DNA of 59,257 nucleotides from Rhodobacter ferrooxidans (GTDB lineage Bacteria; Pseudomonadota; Alphaproteobacteria; Rhodobacterales; Rhodobacteraceae): NCBI RefSeq assembly GCF_000176015.1, contig NZ_ACYY01000019.1, positions 1 to 59,257 of the forward strand, read 5' to 3'. Shown piece by piece: positions 36,659 to 46,384 of this stretch (position 1 is its first letter; each line of letters starts with the position of its first letter). The notes under the pieces were generated by a model. It saw only the letters and a program-made list of their open reading frames with translations, ran no database searches and was not told where the DNA came from. The position numbers and the translations under genes were made by a program.

Positions 36659-36874
36659 ATGGCCAATTATGAAACCACCCCCGCCGCACCCTTTGGTGCC
36701 ATCACCACCTACCACGCGATTCAAGCCGTCTCGAACGTGTTTGGCGCTCTGGCTGCCTGGAATGACGCCCGCGTCACCCGCAATGCCCTGGGCAAGCTGA
36801 CCGACCGCGAGCTGGACGATATCGGCCTGTGCCGTGGTGACATCGACCAGATCGGCCCGAACGGCCACATCTGA
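36659..36874 (+). CDS. DUF1127 domain small protein
   Basis: The 71-residue protein has a DUF1127 (YjiS-like) C-terminal motif, ALGKLTDRELDDIGLCRGDIDQI at about 43-65. DUF1127 proteins in alphaproteobacteria are abundant small arginine-containing proteins tied to phosphate/carbon metabolism, stress and RNA binding in different species. AAGGATTCCCGCC precedes the ATG. A strong terminator follows. Function here is not known. Confidence 0.88.
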   Translation: MANYETTPAAPFGAITTYHAIQAVSNVFGALAAWNDARVTRNALGKLTDRELDDIGLCRGDIDQIGPNGHI

Positions 36875-36912
36875 TCCGCCTGCGCGTCGGGGCGGAAAGC
36901 CCCGCGCATGCC

Positions 36913-36946
36913 AAAGGCCGCGCATCCCGCAAGGAGCGCGGCCTTT
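36913..36946 (+). terminator. Rho-independent terminator of the DUF1127 gene
   Basis: Perfect 11-bp arms AAAGGCCGCGC / GCGCGGCCTTT with a 12-nt loop, followed by TTGGTTTT. The A/T ends make it workable from both sides, and the next gene is convergent. Confidence 0.85.
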
Positions 36947-36969
36947 TGGTTTTCCCGGGCAAACCCGGA

Positions 36970-37323
36970 TCAGGTATCGACGCTGGTGACCGCCGCGCCG
37001 ATCTTTTCGGAAATGAACAGCGTCACCGGATCGGCCTGCATCAGCGCGCCACCCAACCGGTCGAAACCTTCGCCCTGCATCAGGCTTTCCACCCGCTGGT
37101 CATAAACTCCGCCGCCGACCTGATAGTAGATCGCGCCCTTCAGCCCGAAGCCGCAGGCCATCACAACCATCAGCGAGCGCAACACCGGCAGGCGTTTGCG
37201 GGCTTTGCGCATGTAATAGGAACGGCCCAAGGTGCCTGCCGCCTCGAATCCAAAACCCTTGGCGCGGGCTTTCTCGATGCGTTTCACACGGCCATAAAAG
37301 TCGGCAAGATTAGGGTCGGCCAT
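36970..37323 (-). CDS. Conserved hypothetical single-pass membrane protein
   Basis: The 117-residue protein starts MADPNLADFYGRVKRIEKARAKGFGFEAAGTLGRSYY. A basic N-terminal half (RKARKRLPVLRS) precedes one hydrophobic helix (LMVVMACGFGLKGAIYYQV, about 53-71), then a hydrophilic tail. This suggests a cytoplasmic basic region and a periplasmic C-terminus. GAGGAG lies 9 nt before ATG 37323. No named family was recognised. Confidence 0.75.
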   Translation of the reverse strand: MADPNLADFYGRVKRIEKARAKGFGFEAAGTLGRSYYMRKARKRLPVLRSLMVVMACGFGLKGAIYYQVGGGVYDQRVESLMQGEGFDRLGGALMQADPVTLFISEKIGAAVTSVDT

Positions 37324-37403
37324 GACCAATACTCCTCAGCATCAGTGTCGGCCCCCACCGTTTGTTCAGGCTATGTCAGAATTGTGGCAGCAATAAGGCG
37401 CTG

Positions 37404-38282
37404 TTACCGGTAACCGTGGCGCAGCACCAAAGTTGACCATTCTCCGATATCTTCGCGGCTTTCCGGCACAAAACCGGCCGCCACATAGGCCGCCGTCACC
37501 GCCTCGGCCTGCACCACCAGCAGGCCTGACAGAATCACCAGACCCTCCTTGGCCACATGCGCCGCCATGTCGGGGGCAAGCTCGATCAGTGGGCCTTTCA
37601 GGATGTTGGCGAACACCAGATCGAACGGCGCCGCCTCCGCCAGCACCGGATGGCCGAAGCCCGCGGCCTCCACACAGTCCAGCCGCCCTTGCAGCCCGTT
37701 GATCGCCACATTGGCCAGCGCCACATCGACCGCCACCTGATCAATGTCCGAGGCGATCACCAAGGCGCCGGGCAGCACCGAGGCCGCCGCCATCGCCAGC
37801 ACCGCGGTGCCGCAGCCGATATCGGCAACCTTTTCAGGACGGAACCCGGCCTCGAACAGCCGGTCAAACGCCCGCAGGCAGCCCAGCGTGGTGCCGTGGT
37901 GGCCGGTGCCAAAGGCCACCGTCGCCTCGATCTGCAACGCCACCCGGCCCGGCGGCACGGTATCGGCGTCATGGCTGCCATAAACATAGAACCGGCCGGC
38001 CTCTACGGGGGACAACTCGCGCCGCACCTTGGCCACCCAGTCGATCTCGGGGATTTCCGACACCGCGAACGGCTTGGCGCCGTAAGCCATCGCCAGCACG
38101 TCCAGCACCACCTCGTTCGGCGCTTCCAGGAAATAGGCGCCCACTTCCCAAAGCCCGCTGTCATCCTCGATCTCGAACACGCCCACGCCGATCGGCGGCG
38201 GAGCCAGCTTTTCCACCGCCTGCGACAGCGCCTGTGCGGCATCTTCGCCCATCAGGGTGGTCAGCGCGGAATAGGTGGGCAT
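37404..38282 (-). CDS. prmA: Ribosomal protein L11 methyltransferase
   Basis: SAM-dependent trimethylation of ribosomal protein L11. The 292-residue protein has an N-terminal substrate-binding domain, then TVAFGTGHHGTTLGCLRAFDRL, the SAM-binding VADIGCGTAVLAMAAASV, and the post-I and catalytic stretch FANILKGPLIELAPDMAAHV. AGAAGGAT precedes ATG 38282. It is flanked by unrelated small genes on the same strand. Confidence 0.93.
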   Translation of the reverse strand: MPTYSALTTLMGEDAAQALSQAVEKLAPPPIGVGVFEIEDDSGLWEVGAYFLEAPNEVVLDVLAMAYGAKPFAVSEIPEIDWVAKVRRELSPVEAGRFYVYGSHDADTVPPGRVALQIEATVAFGTGHHGTTLGCLRAFDRLFEAGFRPEKVADIGCGTAVLAMAAASVLPGALVIASDIDQVAVDVALANVAINGLQGRLDCVEAAGFGHPVLAEAAPFDLVFANILKGPLIELAPDMAAHVAKEGLVILSGLLVVQAEAVTAAYVAAGFVPESREDIGEWSTLVLRHGYR

Positions 38283-38342
38283 GGCGGTATCCTTCTGCGG
38301 GTTGCGGTGGCGATAGACGCGGCAACCCGGCCCGTCAAGCAC

Positions 38343-38933
38343 TTAGGGGTCGGCCTTGGCCAGCGCCTTGCGCATCTCTTCCAGCCGGTCGCGCCAGCCT
38401 TCGGCATCACCGAAATCAATGAAGCCCGCCTGCCGGTCATGCGCGCCCTTGACCCGGCGGGAATGTTTGATCGGGCACCAGTATTGCTCGGTCCGCGCCG
38501 CGATCTCGCGGGCATAGGACAGCAGGCCGTTGCCATAGCCGCAATAGATGCAGTTCAGCTTTTCCACCAGATTGAGGTAGCCCAGCGCCTGCCGGTCGAT
38601 CACGATGTAGTCGGCGCGGCGCACCTTTTCGATGCCGTAAACCGGAAAACACACCGCCTGATACAGGCTGATGAACAGGTCCAGCAGCACGAAGGGCAGG
38701 ATCAGCGCATAGATGAACGGTGCTGTCAGCACCACCAGCAGCCGCGAGCGGAACACGTAGCCGAACAGCCGTGACCGCAAGGCGCGGTGCTGTGCATGGG
38801 TCTCGCGGTCGAAGATCGCCCGGCCCTGCTCGATGTGATAGCGCAGCGCGGCCTTGCGGGCCTCCAGTTCGGCCTCGACATGGCCCTCCAGCTCGATGAT
38901 GCGCGCGCGCAACTCGTCCAGGCTTGACGTCAT
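38343..38933 (-). CDS. Conserved hypothetical membrane protein with CxxC motif
   Basis: No named family recognised. The 196-residue protein has an N-terminal coiled-coil-like helix (DELRARIIELEGHVEAELEARKAALRYHIEQ), a hydrophobic hairpin (about 62-100, RLLVVLTAPFIYALILPFVLLDLFISLYQAV), then YLNLVEKLNCIYCGYGNGLLSYAREIAARTEQYWCPIKH. The C-x2-C plus a later Cys before PIKH suggest a metal or redox site on one face of the membrane. AAGGGG precedes ATG 38933. Confidence 0.75.
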   Translation of the reverse strand: MTSSLDELRARIIELEGHVEAELEARKAALRYHIEQGRAIFDRETHAQHRALRSRLFGYVFRSRLLVVLTAPFIYALILPFVLLDLFISLYQAVCFPVYGIEKVRRADYIVIDRQALGYLNLVEKLNCIYCGYGNGLLSYAREIAARTEQYWCPIKHSRRVKGAHDRQAGFIDFGDAEGWRDRLEEMRKALAKADP

Positions 38934-38961
38934 TCCAGCCCCTTCCCGCGTCAGCCCGACG

Positions 38962-39612
38962 CTAAACCCCAAGCCCGATTGGGCAGGTCACGCCAGTGCC
39001 ACCAATGCCGCAATAGCCATTCGGGTTCTTGGCCAGATATTGCTGATGGTAATCCTCGGCATAATAGAACACCGGCGCCGCCACGATTTCCGTGGTGATC
39101 GCCCCGCGCCCCGCCGCCGTCAGCGCCGCCTGATAGGCCGCCTTGCTGGCCTCTGCCGCCGCCATCTGAGCCGCATCGAACACATAAATCCCCGAGCGGT
39201 AGGTCGAGCCCACATCATTGCCCTGCCGCATCCCCTGCGTCGGGTCGTGGCCTTCCCAGAACAGCTTCAGAAGCTGCGCATAGCTGACCTGTGCGGGGTC
39301 GAAGATAACCCGCACCACCTCGTTATGGCCGGTCAACTGGGTGCAGGTTTCCTTGTAGGTCGGGTTCGGGGTAAAGCCCCCGGCATAGCCCACCATGGTC
39401 AGCCAGACCCCGGGCACCTGCCAGAACTTCCGCTCTACCCCCCAGAAACAGCCCATGCCGAACATCGCCACCTGCATCCCCGCAGGCACCGGCGATTTCA
39501 GCGGCAGACCGGAAATGAAATGCGGCTCGGTCACCGGCATAGGCTGCGCCCGCCCCGGCAACGCATCGCCCGCCGCCACCATCGCCGTCTTCTTCGCGCC
39601 AAATCCGAACAT
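38962..39612 (-). CDS. msrA: Peptide-methionine (S)-S-oxide reductase
   Basis: Repairs oxidised methionine. The 216-residue protein has catalytic [13 protein letters not shown] near 52-64, [28 protein letters not shown], and [24 protein letters not shown] with resolving cysteines at the C-terminus. GAGGAGG lies 5 nt before ATG 39612. No signal peptide is visible, so it is cytoplasmic. Confidence 0.95.
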   Translation of the reverse strand: MFGFGAKKTAMVAAGDALPGRAQPMPVTEPHFISGLPLKSPVPAGMQVAMFGMGCFWGVERKFWQVPGVWLTMVGYAGGFTPNPTYKETCTQLTGHNEVVRVIFDPAQVSYAQLLKLFWEGHDPTQGMRQGNDVGSTYRSGIYVFDAAQMAAAEASKAAYQAALTAAGRGAITTEIVAAPVFYYAEDYHQQYLAKNPNGYCGIGGTGVTCPIGLGV

Positions 39613-39650
39613 CAAAGCCTCCTCTGCGATTCAACCCGATATAGGGCGGC

Positions 39651-40895
39651 TTACAGCACCGGACCAGTCGCCACACCGAACCGCCCCGAAAGCCGGGTCT
39701 CGTTGCCGCGTTCCGGGTGGCGCGGCACCAAGAGCGACAGCAGGAACGAGGTCAGCGCCATGCCCGACGCCAGCCCGAACACCGACCCCGGCGCCGTCAC
39801 CCACAGATAGCCCAGCAGTGCCGGCAGAAACACCGCCGCGATGTGGTTGATGGTGAAAGCCACCGCCGCCGTGGGGCCAATATCCTGCGGGTCGGCGATC
39901 TTCTGGAAATAGGTCTTTTGCGCGAAGGACATGGCAAAGAACAGGTGGTCGATGACATAAAGCCCCGCCGCCACCCAGAGGCCCCAGTCGAACCAGTAAA
40001 GCCCGCCATAGGCCAGGAACACGAAGAACAGCCCGCCATGCTCCAGCAGCAGCGATTTCTGCTCGCCGAACCGGCCGATGAACCGCCCCAGGAAGGGGGC
40101 CAGCAGCATGTTGGCCAGAAAGTTGATCAGGAACAGCGCAGTGATCTGATCGACGGCAAAGTGGTATTTTTCGACCATCATGAAGGCCGCGAACACCACG
40201 AAGATCTGCCGCCGCGCCCCGGCCATCAGTTGCAACAGGTAAAACAGCCAGTAGCGCCGCCGCAGCACCATGTGCCGGTGCTGCCGGTGTGGCCCGTCAA
40301 ACTGCGGATAGGCCACAAGACAGAACAGCGCGATCAGCGCCGTCGCCCCGCCCGAGGCAAGGTAAACCGTGGAGTAATCCAGCCCCAGGCTTTTCCAGGT
40401 CAGCACGATCAGCCCGTAGGCCACCAGCGACGCCGCCGCCCCGATCGAGGTGATCCAGCCCAGCACCCGCGGCGCCTGGGCCTTGTCGATCCATTGCAGT
40501 TGCAGGCTCTGGTTCACCGCCTCGAAATAGTGAAACCCCAGCGAGGACAGCAGCGTGACCCACAGGATGCCGGAATAGCTTGGGAAAAACGCCGTGACCG
40601 CCGTGGCCGCGCCCAGCAGGAACAGCGCCACCAGCGCCAGCACCTGCTCGCGGATCACCAGCACCAGCAGGATCACCCCCACCGACAGAAAGCCCGGCAC
40701 TTCGCGCACCGTGTGCAGCCAGCCGATCTCGACCCCGGTGAACCCGGCCTTCTCGATGACGAAATTGTTCAAAAGCGCCGACCAGGTCGAAAACGCGATC
40801 GGTTGCGCCGCGGCGATCAGGAACAGCAGGAAAATCGGCCGCCGCCAATAGGGCAGGGTTTGGGCCTCGGCAAGGGACAGGGTTCTGCGCCACAT
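39651..40895 (-). CDS. MFS transporter
   Basis: Membrane carrier of 414 residues with about twelve hydrophobic helices in two halves separated by a basic loop (QHRHMVLRRRYW). The first helix region is FLLFLIAAAQPIAFSTWSALLNNFVIEKAGFTGVEIGWLHTVREVPG. It belongs to the major facilitator superfamily by architecture; the substrate is unknown. ATG 40895 follows AGGGGC. Confidence 0.82.
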   Translation of the reverse strand: MWRRTLSLAEAQTLPYWRRPIFLLFLIAAAQPIAFSTWSALLNNFVIEKAGFTGVEIGWLHTVREVPGFLSVGVILLVLVIREQVLALVALFLLGAATAVTAFFPSYSGILWVTLLSSLGFHYFEAVNQSLQLQWIDKAQAPRVLGWITSIGAAASLVAYGLIVLTWKSLGLDYSTVYLASGGATALIALFCLVAYPQFDGPHRQHRHMVLRRRYWLFYLLQLMAGARRQIFVVFAAFMMVEKYHFAVDQITALFLINFLANMLLAPFLGRFIGRFGEQKSLLLEHGGLFFVFLAYGGLYWFDWGLWVAAGLYVIDHLFFAMSFAQKTYFQKIADPQDIGPTAAVAFTINHIAAVFLPALLGYLWVTAPGSVFGLASGMALTSFLLSLLVPRHPERGNETRLSGRFGVATGPVL

Positions 40896-40992
40896 GCCCC
40901 TGCCTAGCCCTTCGCCGGTGCCGGGGCGAGTGCAGAATTGTTTCCCGCACAATCCGCGCCCCGGCTACAGCCACGCAATAACCGACTTCGGT

Positions 40993-41016
40993 TTCTTCTT
41001 GGCCCAAATACATCTC
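40993..41016 (-). repeat. Degenerate GAGGATATTT intergenic element, copy 4
   Basis: On the minus strand GAGATGTATTTGGGCC then AAGAAGAA, in the 151-bp gap between priA and the MFS gene. It is one base longer than the other copies and more diverged. Confidence 0.4.
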
Positions 41017-41046
41017 TGCCGCCGATGCAGCCCACGGCCCCGAGGG

Positions 41047-43246
41047 CTAAAGAAAGCTCTGCGGATCAATATCCACCGCCAGCCTCAGATTGGCCGGCAA
41101 TTTCAACTGCCCCAGCCATTCCGCCAACGCCGCCTGCAAGGGCACGCCCTTTTCCGCCTTCACCAGCAGCCGCACCCGGTGCCGCCCGCGCACCCTTGCA
41201 ATTGGCGCGGGCGCTGGCCCGAACACCTGCGCCCCGATCCGCCGCAAAGGCGCATCCCGCCGCGCCAGTTCGCCACCGAAATCAAACGCCAGCGCCACGT
41301 CGGGCGAGGACAGGATGATCCCCGCCATCCGGCCATAGGGCGGCACGCCCGAAACCCGGCGCTCCTCGGCCTCGGCGGACCAGAACGCTTCCTCGTCGCC
41401 GCCCAGAATGGCGCGGATCACCGGGTGTTCGGGCTGATGCGTCTGCAACAAGGCGAGCCCCGGTTTCTCGGCCCGCCCCGCGCGCCCCGCCACCTGGCGC
41501 ATCAACTGAAACGTCCGCTCTGCCGCCCGCAGGTCGGACCCTTGCAAGCCCAGATCGGCGTCGATCACCCCCACCAGCGTCAGCAGCGGAAAGTTGTGGC
41601 CCTTGGCGACGATCTGGGTGCCGATGATGATATCCGCCCCGCCCGCCGCGATCACCCCGATCTGTTCTTTCAACGCCCGGGCCGAGCCGAACAGGTCCGA
41701 CGACAGCACGGCCAGCCGCGCCTGCGGAAACCGCGCCGTCACCTCCTCGGCCAGCCGCTCCACCCCCGGACCGACCGGTGCCATCCGCCCTGCCACCCCG
41801 CAGGCCGGGCAGACGGTGGGAATCGGCTTGGTGGCACCGCACTGGTGGCAAACAAGGCGCTTCAGGAAACGGTGCTCGACCATCCTTGCGTCGCAATCAT
41901 CGCAGCCGACCTGGTGCCCACAAGCCCGGCACACCGTCACCGGCGCATAGCCGCGACGGTTCAGGAACAGCATCGCCTGCTCGCCAAAAGCTACCCGCGC
42001 CGCCACCGCCTGCGCCAGCGGTTCGGAGATCCAGCGGTCGTTGGCAAGGCTTTGCCCGCGCATGTCGATCGCCCGCATGTCGGGCAGTTCCGCCACCCCG
42101 AACCGCGCACCAAGGTCCAGCCGCCCATACTTCCCCGCCTGCGCATTGGCCCAGCTTTCCAGGCTGGGCGTGGCCGAGGCCAGCACCACCTGGCACCCCG
42201 CCAGCGCCGCCCGCAGCACCGCCATGTCGCGGGCGTGATACAGCACGCCATCCTCCTGTTTATAGGAGGTGTCGTGTTCCTCATCGACCACGATCAGCCC
42301 CAGCTCGCGGAACGGCAGGAACAGCGCCGAGCGTGCCCCCACCACCATCTGCGCCCCACCCTGTCCGACCATCCGCCACAGCCGCCGCCGTTCGGTCATG
42401 GTCACGCCGGAATGCCATTCCGCAGGCCGCGCGCCAAACCGCGCCTCGACCCGGGTCAGAAATTCGGCGGTCAGGGCGATTTCGGGCAGCAGCACCAAGG
42501 CCTGCCGCCCCTGCTTCAGACATTCCGCCACCGCCTCAAGGTAAACCTCGGTCTTGCCCGAGCCGGTCACGCCGCGCAGCAAGGTGGTGCCATAGCCGCC
42601 CAAGGCCACCGCCGCCACCAGCGCATCGCCCGCCGTGACCTGATCGCCCTCCAGCCGCGCCGACCCCGAAGGGTCCAGCGCCGGATAGGGCAGATCGCGG
42701 GGGGGCGTCTTCCTCCAGCACCGCCCCGGCCTTGACCAGCCCCTTGATCACGCCGGTGGTCACCCCGGCCTCGGCCGCGAGTTCGACCAGCGTCAGCCCG
42801 GCCCCGCCATAACGCGCCAACACCTCCAGCACCCGCGCCCGCGTGTCGGTGGCCCGCGCCACGCCGTCGCCTTGGCGGTAAATCCGCTTCATCGACGGCG
42901 GATCGCCCAAGCCCGGCGCGCGGGTGGCCAGCCGCAGCATCGCGGAAAGCGGCGTCATGGTGTAGTCGGCGGCGCGCGCCAGAAAACCGCGCATCTCGTC
43001 GCGCATCGGGGCTGCATCCAGCACCCGCGTCACCGCCCGCAGCTTGGCCGGATCATAGCCCCCCGACCCCGGCCCCCAGACCACCCCCAGCACCCGCCGC
43101 GGCCCCAGCGGCACCTCGACGAAATCGCCCAAGGCACAGCCGCCCTCGGGCGCGCGATAGTCCAACAGCGGCCCCAAAGCCCGCCCCAGCGTTTCGGCCA
43201 GCAGCACGCCCACCTCGTCGCCTGTGGCAAATTGCCCGCCTTGCAC
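41047..43246 (-). pseudogene. priA: Primosomal replication helicase PriA, split by a one-base frameshift
   Basis: PriA restarts stalled replication forks. Two open frames together make a full PriA. The N-terminal part starts at GTG 43246 (AGAGAGG 5 nt before) and gives [25 protein letters not shown] ... GDFVEVPLGPRRVLGVVWG. The C-terminal part has Walker A GVTGSGKTEVYL, DEEHDTSYKQ, the zinc-binding series CRACGHQVGCDDCDARM and CHQCGATKPIPTVCPACG, and QMVAKG-type helicase motifs. The break is a run of seven G at 42699-42705: removing one base joins EEDAPR to DLPYPALDPSG in one frame. PriA is important for growth, so a sequencing indel is likelier than true loss. Confidence 0.88.
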
Positions 43247-43334
43247 GCCTGCCTCTCTTTCGCCGCCCCGCATCTTGCGCTACACCACCGGGCAAAGCCG
43301 CTGCAACACCCTTGCCGAACAAAGGAACCACGCG

Positions 43335-43988
43335 ATGAAATTCTTCGTCGATACCGCCGATGTCGCCGCCATTGCCGAACTGAACGATCTGGGCATGGTC
43401 GATGGCGTGACGACCAACCCCTCGCTGATCCTGAAATCCGGCCGTGACATTCTGGAGGTCACCAAGGAAATCTGCTCTTTCGTTTCCGGCCCGGTTTCTG
43501 CCGAAGTGGTCGCACTGACCGCCCCCGAGATGATCAAGGAAGGCCGCAAGCTGGCCGCCATCGCCCCCAATATCGCGGTGAAGGTGCCACTGACCTGGGA
43601 TGGCCTCAAGGCCTGCAAGGTGCTGTCGGGCGAGGGGTTCATGGTCAACGTCACCCTGTGCTTTTCCGCCAATCAGGCGCTGCTGGCGGCCAAGGCGGGG
43701 GCCACTTTCATCTCGCCTTTCGTGGGTCGGCTGGACGACATCAACGCCGACGGGCTGGAGCTGATCGGTGACATCCGCACCATCTATGACAATTACGACT
43801 TCAAGACCCAGATCCTCGCCGCCTCGATCCGCTCTGCCAACCATGTGTCGCAATGCGCGCTGATCGGGGCCGACGTGGTCACCGCCCCGCCTTCGGTGAT
43901 CAAGGCGATGATCAGCCACCCGCTGACCGACAAGGGGCTGGAAGGCTTCATGAAGGATTGGGCGAAAACCGGGCAGAAAATTCTCTGA
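43335..43988 (+). CDS. tal: Transaldolase (small, TalC/FSA-like)
   Basis: Schiff-base aldolase/transaldolase of the pentose phosphate pathway. The 217-residue protein starts [33 protein letters not shown]83 in [13 protein letters not shown] is the Schiff-base lysine, and [12 protein letters not shown] plus [12 protein letters not shown] are conserved. The short length places it in the TalC/fructose-6-phosphate aldolase group; most members annotated in alphaproteobacteria are transaldolases. AAAGGA precedes ATG 43335. Confidence 0.93.
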   Translation: MKFFVDTADVAAIAELNDLGMVDGVTTNPSLILKSGRDILEVTKEICSFVSGPVSAEVVALTAPEMIKEGRKLAAIAPNIAVKVPLTWDGLKACKVLSGEGFMVNVTLCFSANQALLAAKAGATFISPFVGRLDDINADGLELIGDIRTIYDNYDFKTQILAASIRSANHVSQCALIGADVVTAPPSVIKAMISHPLTDKGLEGFMKDWAKTGQKIL

Positions 43989-44030
43989 AACCCTGTATAG
44001 TGCCGCGAAAACCAGTGGGACAGTGATGGC

Positions 44031-44723
44031 ATGATCGAACCCGACCTGCGCGACCGCATCCTTGCGGAACCCGAAGTGATCCTGGAGGATCAGGACGTGA
44101 TGCGCGCGCTGATCGCCGCCAACGAGCGCGCCATGGGCACCAACATCGTCGATCTGCGCGGCATCGCCATGGAGCGGCTGGAAACCCGGCTGGACCGGCT
44201 GGAGGATACCCACCGCTCGGTGATCGCTGCGGCTTATGAGAATTTGGCAGGCACCAATCAGGTGCACCGGGCGATTCTGCAGATGCTGGACCCGCTGAGT
44301 TTCGAGGACTTTCTGAAAAGCCTTGGCAACGAGGTGGCGCAGACCCTGCGGGTGGATTGCCTGCGGCTGGTGCTGGAATCGGTGCAAAGTGCCGAAGACC
44401 CGGCGCTGCGGCGGCTTGGGGACGTGCTGTTCGTGGCCGAACCGGGCTTCGTGGCCGAGTATGTGGCGGGCGGGCGCAATGTCAGTTTGCGGCCGGTGAC
44501 GCTGCGCCAGACCATCCCGACCTCGGGGCAGATCTACGGCGACCGCGCCGACTGGATCCGCTCCGAAGCCCTGCTGCGGCTGGATTTCGGCAAGGGGCGG
44601 TTGCCGGGGCTTTTGGTGATGGGCGCCGAAGACCCGCATCAGTTCAAGCCGACGCAGGGCACCGACCTGCTGGCCTTCTTCGCCGGAATATTTGAACGCA
44701 CCATGCGGCGTTGGCTGTCGTGA
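44031..44723 (+). CDS. DUF484 family protein
   Basis: The 230-residue protein has an N-terminal helix pair (EVILEDQDVMRALIAANERAMGTNIVDLRGIAMERLETRLDRLED) and a C-terminal GAF-like domain (LRPVTLRQTIPTSGQIYGDRADWIRSEALLRLDFGKGRLPGLLVMGAEDPHQFKPTQGTDLLAFFAGIFERTMRRWL). DUF484 genes often sit directly before xerC, as here, with a GTGA overlap. The biochemical role is unknown; a part in recombination or cell-cycle signalling is inferred only from that linkage. Confidence 0.88.
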   Translation: MIEPDLRDRILAEPEVILEDQDVMRALIAANERAMGTNIVDLRGIAMERLETRLDRLEDTHRSVIAAAYENLAGTNQVHRAILQMLDPLSFEDFLKSLGNEVAQTLRVDCLRLVLESVQSAEDPALRRLGDVLFVAEPGFVAEYVAGGRNVSLRPVTLRQTIPTSGQIYGDRADWIRSEALLRLDFGKGRLPGLLVMGAEDPHQFKPTQGTDLLAFFAGIFERTMRRWLS

Positions 44724-45643
44724 CTCTGGTCATCTCTCCGGCGGCACGCGATGCGCTGGAGGCCTGGCTGACCCAGTTGCGCGCGCTGGATGGCGCGGCG
44801 GACCACACCATCACCGCCTATAGTGCCGATGTGGCGGGCTATCTGTCGTTCCTTTCGCTGCACCGGGGCGGCACCGAAGGCCTTGCCGCGCTGACCGCCG
44901 TGCCGCTTGCCGACCTGCGGGCCTGGATGGCGCACGAGAAGGGACGCGGCCTGTCGCCCCGCTCGCTGGCCCGCGCGCTATCGGCGGTCAAGGGTTTCAC
45001 CGGCTGGCTGGCCGAGCGCGAAGGCGCCGATGCCACCGCCGTGCTGTCGGCCCGCGCGCCAAAATTCCGCCGCAAGCTGCCGCGACCGCTGTCGGTTGAT
45101 GCCGCCGCAGACGTGCTGGACCGCGTTGGCGACCAGTCGCTGGAGCCCTGGATCGCGGCGCGTGACGCAGCGGTGGTGACGCTGCTGTATGGCTGCGGCT
45201 TGCGCATTTCCGAAGCCCTGGGCCTGACCGGCGCCACGCATCCCCTGCCAGAGGTGCTGCGCATCACCGGCAAGGGCGGCAAACAGCGGCTGGTGCCGGT
45301 GCTGCCCGCCGCCCGCGCTGCCGTGGCGCGCTATGTCAGCTTGTGCCCCTTCGAGCTTGCCGCCACCGGCCCGCTGTTCCGTGGCGCCCGTGGTGGCGCG
45401 CTGAACCCGCGGCAGATCGCGCTGGTGATGGAAAAGACCCGCGCCCAGCTTGGCCTGCCCGCCAGCGCCACGCCGCACGCCCTGCGACATTCCTTCGCAA
45501 CCCACCTGTTGTCGGCAGGCGGCGACCTGCGCGCCATACAGGAACTGCTTGGCCACGCCTCGCTGTCCACCACGCAAGGCTATACGGCGGTGGATACCCA
45601 GCGGCTGATGGAGGTCTATGACAAGGCCCATCCGCGCGCCTGA
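44720..45643 (+). CDS. xerC: Tyrosine recombinase XerC
   Basis: Site-specific recombinase that resolves chromosome dimers at dif with XerD. The 307-residue protein has an N-terminal SAM-like core-binding domain and the full catalytic set: Arg in GCGLRISEALGL, Lys in TGKGGKQRLVPV, HALRHSFATHLL (H-x2-R), LGHASLSTTQGYTAV (His and Tyr nucleophile). GTG 44720 overlaps the DUF484 stop; TTG 44711 is an alternative. Its position after DUF484 and its length favour XerC over a phage integrase. Confidence 0.93.
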   Translation: MTLVISPAARDALEAWLTQLRALDGAADHTITAYSADVAGYLSFLSLHRGGTEGLAALTAVPLADLRAWMAHEKGRGLSPRSLARALSAVKGFTGWLAEREGADATAVLSARAPKFRRKLPRPLSVDAAADVLDRVGDQSLEPWIAARDAAVVTLLYGCGLRISEALGLTGATHPLPEVLRITGKGGKQRLVPVLPAARAAVARYVSLCPFELAATGPLFRGARGGALNPRQIALVMEKTRAQLGLPASATPHALRHSFATHLLSAGGDLRAIQELLGHASLSTTQGYTAVDTQRLMEVYDKAHPRA

Positions 45644-45682
45644 ACGGTTGCGCAATTTGGCTTTTTCGGGCATCAAGCCAAC

Positions 45683-46384
45683 ATGCCGATGCGCCTGAAA
45701 GCCCTTTCCGTCCACCTGCTGACCGCCACCGGCGCGGTGCTGGCGATGCTGGCCATGCTGGCGGCGGTGGATGGCAAATGGGACATGATGTTCCTGTGGC
45801 TGGTGGTGGCGCTGTTCGTCGATGGCATCGACGGGCCGCTGGCGCGCAAATACGACGTGAAAACCAACTGGCCCACCTATGACGGCGTGCTCTTGGACCT
45901 GATCGTCGATTATCTGACCTACGTTTTCATCCCGGCTTTCGCACTGTTCCAGTCGGACCTGTTGCCGGGCTGGACCGGCTGGGTGGCGATCATCGTCGTG
46001 GTGTTCGGCTCGGCGGTGTATTTCGCCGATACCCGCATGAAAACCGCCGACTATTCCTTTGCCGGCTTCCCGGCTTGCTGGAACATGGTGGTGCTGGTGA
46101 TGTTCGCGGTAAAACCCGGCCACTGGATCATTCTGGCCATCGTGATCGCCCTCACGGTGGCGATGTTCACCCGGCTGAAATTCATCCACCCCACCCGCAC
46201 CCAACGCTGGCGCAGCGTTTCGCTGCCGATTGCGGCGGCTTGGGTGTTCTTTGCCGGCTGGGCCGCCTGGGTAGATTTCCACCCGCAAAGCTGGGCGCAT
46301 TGGGGGCTGGTGGTCACCTCGCTGTATCTGGTGTTCGCCGGGATCGCGCAGCAGATCATCCCGCCGCGCCACGCGCGGGATTAA
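45683..46384 (+). CDS. pcs: Phosphatidylcholine synthase
   Basis: Inner-membrane CDP-alcohol phosphotransferase condensing CDP-diacylglycerol with choline to phosphatidylcholine. The 233-residue protein has the Pcs form of the CDP-alcohol motif: VDGIDGPLARKYDV ... YDGVLLDLIVDYLTYVF (residues about 47-80), then eight or so hydrophobic helices. Pcs is common in alphaproteobacteria. The stop lies in a TTAA shared with the convergent transporter gene. Confidence 0.93.
   Translation: MPMRLKALSVHLLTATGAVLAMLAMLAAVDGKWDMMFLWLVVALFVDGIDGPLARKYDVKTNWPTYDGVLLDLIVDYLTYVFIPAFALFQSDLLPGWTGWVAIIVVVFGSAVYFADTRMKTADYSFAGFPACWNMVVLVMFAVKPGHWIILAIVIALTVAMFTRLKFIHPTRTQRWRSVSLPIAAAWVFFAGWAAWVDFHPQSWAHWGLVVTSLYLVFAGIAQQIIPPRHARD

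Noticed and set aside
44720-45643. Phage-type integrase with an attachment site
   Set aside because: DUF484 linkage, length and motifs fit housekeeping XerC; no flanking tRNA or att repeats.
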